A program made the position numbers and the translations under genes. A stretch of DNA of 64,000 nt from Leptodontidium sp. MPI-SDFR-AT-0119 (lineage: Eukaryota > Ascomycota > Leotiomycetes > Helotiales > Leptodontidiaceae): the NCBI GenBank assembly GCA_020726505.1, contig JAHLEZ010000048.1:124001-188000 (forward strand). Reading direction: 5' to 3'. Below, in pieces: positions 61,367 to 64,000 of this stretch. The notes below the pieces were generated by a model that was not told the DNA's origin, did not search any database, and saw only the letters and a program-made list of their open reading frames with translations. Within the stretch, counting starts at the first letter, position 1. Each line of letters opens with the position of its first letter.

Positions 61367-62152
61367 TTACTCTATTGACTGAGATGGTGGAACCACAACG
61401 CACTTGCATTCCGTGTTTCCGTCCTCATCAAACGCCGTGACTGATTTGCTTCCAACAATTTCATGTGCAGCCACTTCCCAACCTCCGTCGATGTGTGCGG
61501 TCAGAGTGATCCGCAAAGAACCAAAATCCGTATCCCGCTCATCGTCGTCGCCCAACATCTTCCCCATAACTTTGGACTTCTCCTGCTTCTCTCTCCCCTG
61601 ATCTTGAATTTCACCAGCAGTGATCCTGACCAGCCGATATCCAATGACAAAGTCCGAGGTGCCTCCCAAGGGTGCATGCTCTTGTGGAGTTTGTTGGTTG
61701 GGTCTTTGCGCCAAGCCCCGTCCAATCTTCAGACCCGTAATCATGAATACTGGCAGTTCGTACTGGGACCCCTCGAGGTATCCACGCACACTTTCTTTGT
61801 TTACCGCTTCGTGGATATAATCTTGTGTAGGGGCAAAGTCGAGGGTTTCCACATCCTGAATTGAAAAGCGGCTTGTAACTTCCGAATCGAGGCCGGTACC
61901 ATTCGTACCATCCAATCTCAGGCTCGAGAGAAATCGGGCTGTTACGCTGACTTGGCCATTTTGCAGGGATTCGGTAATGTCCCAGTCGCGTTTGTGACTC
62001 GTGTGCACATGCGAAGAAATTGCGACAACATCACCAGGATTCAGAATCTCTTCTGGCTCGAGGGGATCAGCAATGATGCTTCCGAGTCTGATCGGGCCGT
62101 CTGGTGGGAGATCAAAGTTGGTCAAAACAAAGTATGTCTTCGAAGCTGCCAT
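61367..62152 (-). CDS. Gasdermin-like cell-death effector (inferred)
   Basis: A single exon encodes 261 aa, starting MAASKTYFVLTNFDLPPDG at 62152; upstream codons in the same frame (to 62440) are hydrophobic leader noise. There is no signal peptide or obvious membrane helix. The sequence alternates short hydrophobic strands, contains DGPIRLGSIIADPLEPEEIL near the start and GTSDFVIGYRLVRIT in the middle, and ends with about 30 less conserved residues. Fungal gasdermins are of this size, lack the large C-terminal repressor of animal gasdermins and are activated by removal of a short C-terminal piece. The combination of size, fold-like pattern and a convergent S8 protease gene is the reason for the call. 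The family assignment rests on my recollection of these proteins and on context, not on a search. Confidence 0.55.
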   Translation of the reverse strand: MAASKTYFVLTNFDLPPDGPIRLGSIIADPLEPEEILNPGDVVAISSHVHTSHKRDWDITESLQNGQVSVTARFLSSLRLDGTNGTGLDSEVTSRFSIQDVETLDFAPTQDYIHEAVNKESVRGYLEGSQYELPVFMITGLKIGRGLAQRPNQQTPQEHAPLGGTSDFVIGYRLVRITAGEIQDQGREKQEKSKVMGKMLGDDDERDTDFGSLRITLTAHIDGGWEVAAHEIVGSKSVTAFDEDGNTECKCVVVPPSQSIE

Positions 62153-62476
62153 GTTGAAGAGGGAGGATAGATATAGCGAGGCTGTAGAAACATGTGCTTG
62201 AAGAGACGGGGGGGTGGGGGTAGACAAAAACACAGAGACAGATATATCGTAGAGACAGACAGACAGAAAGAAAGGAAGAAATGGGGCGACAGCCGGCAAG
62301 ATATATGGATGCTCAACATCCCGGGCAGAGAGAAAAAGATGTGAAGCAGTGATAATAGCAGCAGCCAATCTGCATGGAGCAAATCCACCCACCCCCTTGA
62401 GAAATGAAGCCAGGAGCATCTCCATGATTCGCAGCGACAAACGACAGACACACCGAGTTGGTATCGAGCCCGAGCC

Positions 62477-62533
62477 AGACAGAGCGCGAGTGCAGACAGA
62501 GCGCGAGTGCAGACAGAGCGCGAGTGCAGACAG
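62477..62533 (+). repeat. Tandem repeat, 17-bp unit, about 3.3 copies
   Basis: The unit AGACAGAGCGCGAGTGC occurs three times without change, followed by a partial copy. It lies about 330 bp upstream of the gasdermin-like start. Confidence 0.85.
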
Positions 62534-63311
62534 ACGATAAGGTTGGCTGGTTGGCTGGTTGGCTGATCTGATTCGAGTGTTGGTTTTTCCGTCCGTTCTC
62601 TGGCTGGTGCTGGTAGAAACCGGGCGTCGAGCTTATGTTATGTCAGCAGCAGAGCCAGGCCAGGCCAGGCCAGGGCAGGACGGACCAGGACCTCGGACAG
62701 ACACGTTCATTCTCTCTCTCCCCATGGGTGTGGGTGTCAAAGGGGGGGGGATGCGAACGACAACTAGACCTCCGTGCCTCAGCTCAGAGTAAGTATGGCA
62801 TCCTTTGGGACTACCTCAGTACCTATCCCCTCAACTGCCAGAAGCACAAATCGCACACTTTTCTACAGGGGGTTACGGGGTTGCCATCACTACAGGGCCC
62901 GTGCGGTGCGGGGCTGGGTAAACAAAAACATTGACAACTTTATTTTCCCACTTATTTCCCTACCAAAAGACCTACCATTTGATGCAACAATCATGCCCGA
63001 ACACGCAGTAACAAATCCTACCGATGCAGGGACTTTCGTCCGGATGAGCTGTAGAATACACTGAATTTGGATGACAGCCTAAAATTTTGGTGTTCTTCGC
63101 TTAATTTAGGGTGTCGCTACAGGGGCCTTCAGTGGGTCAAAACTCTGGCAGCTGAGGGGATACAGCAAGTTGGACGGGACGGTACCTTAAATACGGCCGC
63201 CACGGTACGGTACGGACCTGGGAATGGGATACAGCACCCCCACTTTCCACTTTCGTTGTCCACTTTCGTTTTCCACTCTACGCGTAAGGTGACGGCGGAC
63301 TGGATCGTGCG

Positions 63312-63352
63312 TGACCTTGACCTTGACCTTGACCTTGACGCTGCTGCTGCTG
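63312..63352 (+). repeat. TGACCT hexamer tandem followed by GCT triplets
   Basis: TGACCT is repeated about four and a half times, then GCT/CTG four times. Confidence 0.85.
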
Positions 63353-63390
63353 TAAAACTCACGACTGGAGGCTGGACCGCACTGCTGGAA

Positions 63391-63420
63391 CTGATCTGAT
63401 CTGATCTGATCTGATCTGAT
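63391..63420 (+). repeat. CTGAT pentamer tandem, six copies
   Basis: Six exact copies of CTGAT are followed by the palindromic CGACCGATCG. Confidence 0.88.
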
Positions 63421-63771
63421 CGACCGATCGACACCATATTCTGCCCACTTCTTGGTTAGTCTTAGTCAAAGTCAGTCAGTGAGGGTTTTCCCATCTTCCT
63501 TCCTTCTCGACCTGACTTGACCGTGCTGTCGCGTACTGTCCTGCGATCGATCCATGCTTGGATTCTCTCCCGAACCTCGACCTTATCTCGCCCCGCCCCC
63601 CGCCCCCCGCCCTTCCCCCTCATCATCACCACATCTGCTCCTGCACCTGCACCGCACCTGCAAACAAACATATCGGTCGCTCGCTCGCTCGCTCCATCGA
63701 CACGACAGTCAACTTCTGGACATCGTCAACAGCATCCCTCGACAGACAGGGGCTTCCGACAAAACCCAACA

Positions 63772-63795
63772 ATGAGGTGCGCTGCGACTCCATAG
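63772..63795 (+). promoter_or_regulatory. Upstream ORF of seven codons
   Basis: An ATG at 63772 starts a seven-codon frame (MRCAATP) that ends at TAG two bases before the ATG at 63798. Such an upstream frame could reduce or regulate translation of the main frame through re-initiation. Confidence 0.4.
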
Positions 63796-63797
63796 CA

Positions 63798-64000
63798 ATG
63801 GAAACTCCGTCAAACCATATCGATTTCCTTCTACAAGCTGCGAATAGCGACATCCCTGACAATACAACCTGGTCAATCTTCAAATTTACACTCGAGAGGA
63901 GGAAAATTGATACCACAACCATAGATGAGACCGAAGCAATGCATCTCTTTCGAAACATACGCCGTGCGATCACAGAGGAACGGAAGGACGGAATGCGCGA
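63798..64000 (+). CDS. Unrecognised protein, N-terminal part, runs off the window
   Basis: The frame from the ATG at 63798 (context CAATGG) stays open to the window end, giving at least 67 residues. The residues are charged and helical in character (FKFTLERRKIDTTTIDETEA). No signal peptide or domain can be named from this much. Later introns cannot be excluded. Confidence 0.55.
   Translation, partial: METPSNHIDFLLQAANSDIPDNTTWSIFKFTLERRKIDTTTIDETEAMHLFRNIRRAITEERKDGMR

Larger units (their letters stand above)
62153..63797. other. GC-rich upstream region packed with simple repeats
   Basis: No gene is seen. Besides the repeats listed separately there are TTGGCTGG (62,543-62,565), CAGGC (62,655-62,670) and CGCT (63,676-63,692) runs. 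The region is the shared upstream space of the gasdermin-like gene (minus) and the gene starting at 63798 (plus). Its low complexity resembles long fungal 5' regulatory regions. Confidence 0.5.

Noticed and set aside
1..64000. Search by eye for tRNA and rRNA genes, CRISPR arrays and bacterial-type operons
   Set aside because: No tRNA cloverleaf with a proper T-loop, no rRNA-like block and no regularly spaced repeats were found; the DNA is clearly fungal nuclear.

Overview
The window is nuclear DNA of a filamentous ascomycete fungus. The genes are split by many short introns (about 45-125 nt) with GTRNGT donors and CTRAY-type branch sites. The recognisable families are typical of Pezizomycotina: CorA/ALR, Fet4, secreted GH3, SAT4/rhodopsin-fold membrane proteins, 2EXR/F-box-like proteins and NB-ARC/TPR NLRs. 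A large block at 41.8-58.3 kb shows the C-to-T decay expected from repeat-induced point mutation (RIP). I cannot name the species.

Layout. 1-12 kb holds housekeeping and metabolic genes: the end of a CorA-like Mg2+ transporter with a frameshift near its C-terminus, a Fet4-like low-affinity metal permease, an epoxide hydrolase broken by one in-frame TAG, and an intact eight-exon secreted GH3 beta-glucosidase. 12-27 kb is gene-poor and decaying. It has one weakly supported unknown protein, three related but damaged 2EXR-type genes on the minus strand, a SAT4-family membrane protein among them, and one of two solo LTRs of a shared family (the other lies at 8.4 kb).

27.3-40.1 kb is dominated by two paralogous NLR genes (N-terminal helical region, NB-ARC, TPR) pointing at each other. 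Both give uninterrupted reading frames when spliced (996 and 1100 aa), and many of their exons have identical lengths. Between them lie an equilibrative nucleoside transporter remnant and an unrecognised multi-exon protein. 41.8-58.3 kb is one pogo/Fot-type DNA transposon with TA target duplications. It is split by a gypsy-type LTR retrotransposon (A, minus strand, TSD AATTA), which is itself split by a second copy of the same family (B, plus strand, TSD AAAAG). All three are full of stop codons.

59.2-62.2 kb holds a convergent pair 110 bp apart: an intact intracellular subtilisin-like (S8) protease of 574 aa and an intact single-exon protein of 261 aa that I infer to be a fungal gasdermin-like cell-death effector. 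This resembles the known protease-gasdermin pairs of fungal regulated cell death (HET-Q2/HET-Q1). With the two NLRs it suggests an innate-immunity or allorecognition island around a transposon nest. The window ends with a microsatellite-rich upstream region leading into a new plus-strand gene with a short upstream ORF.
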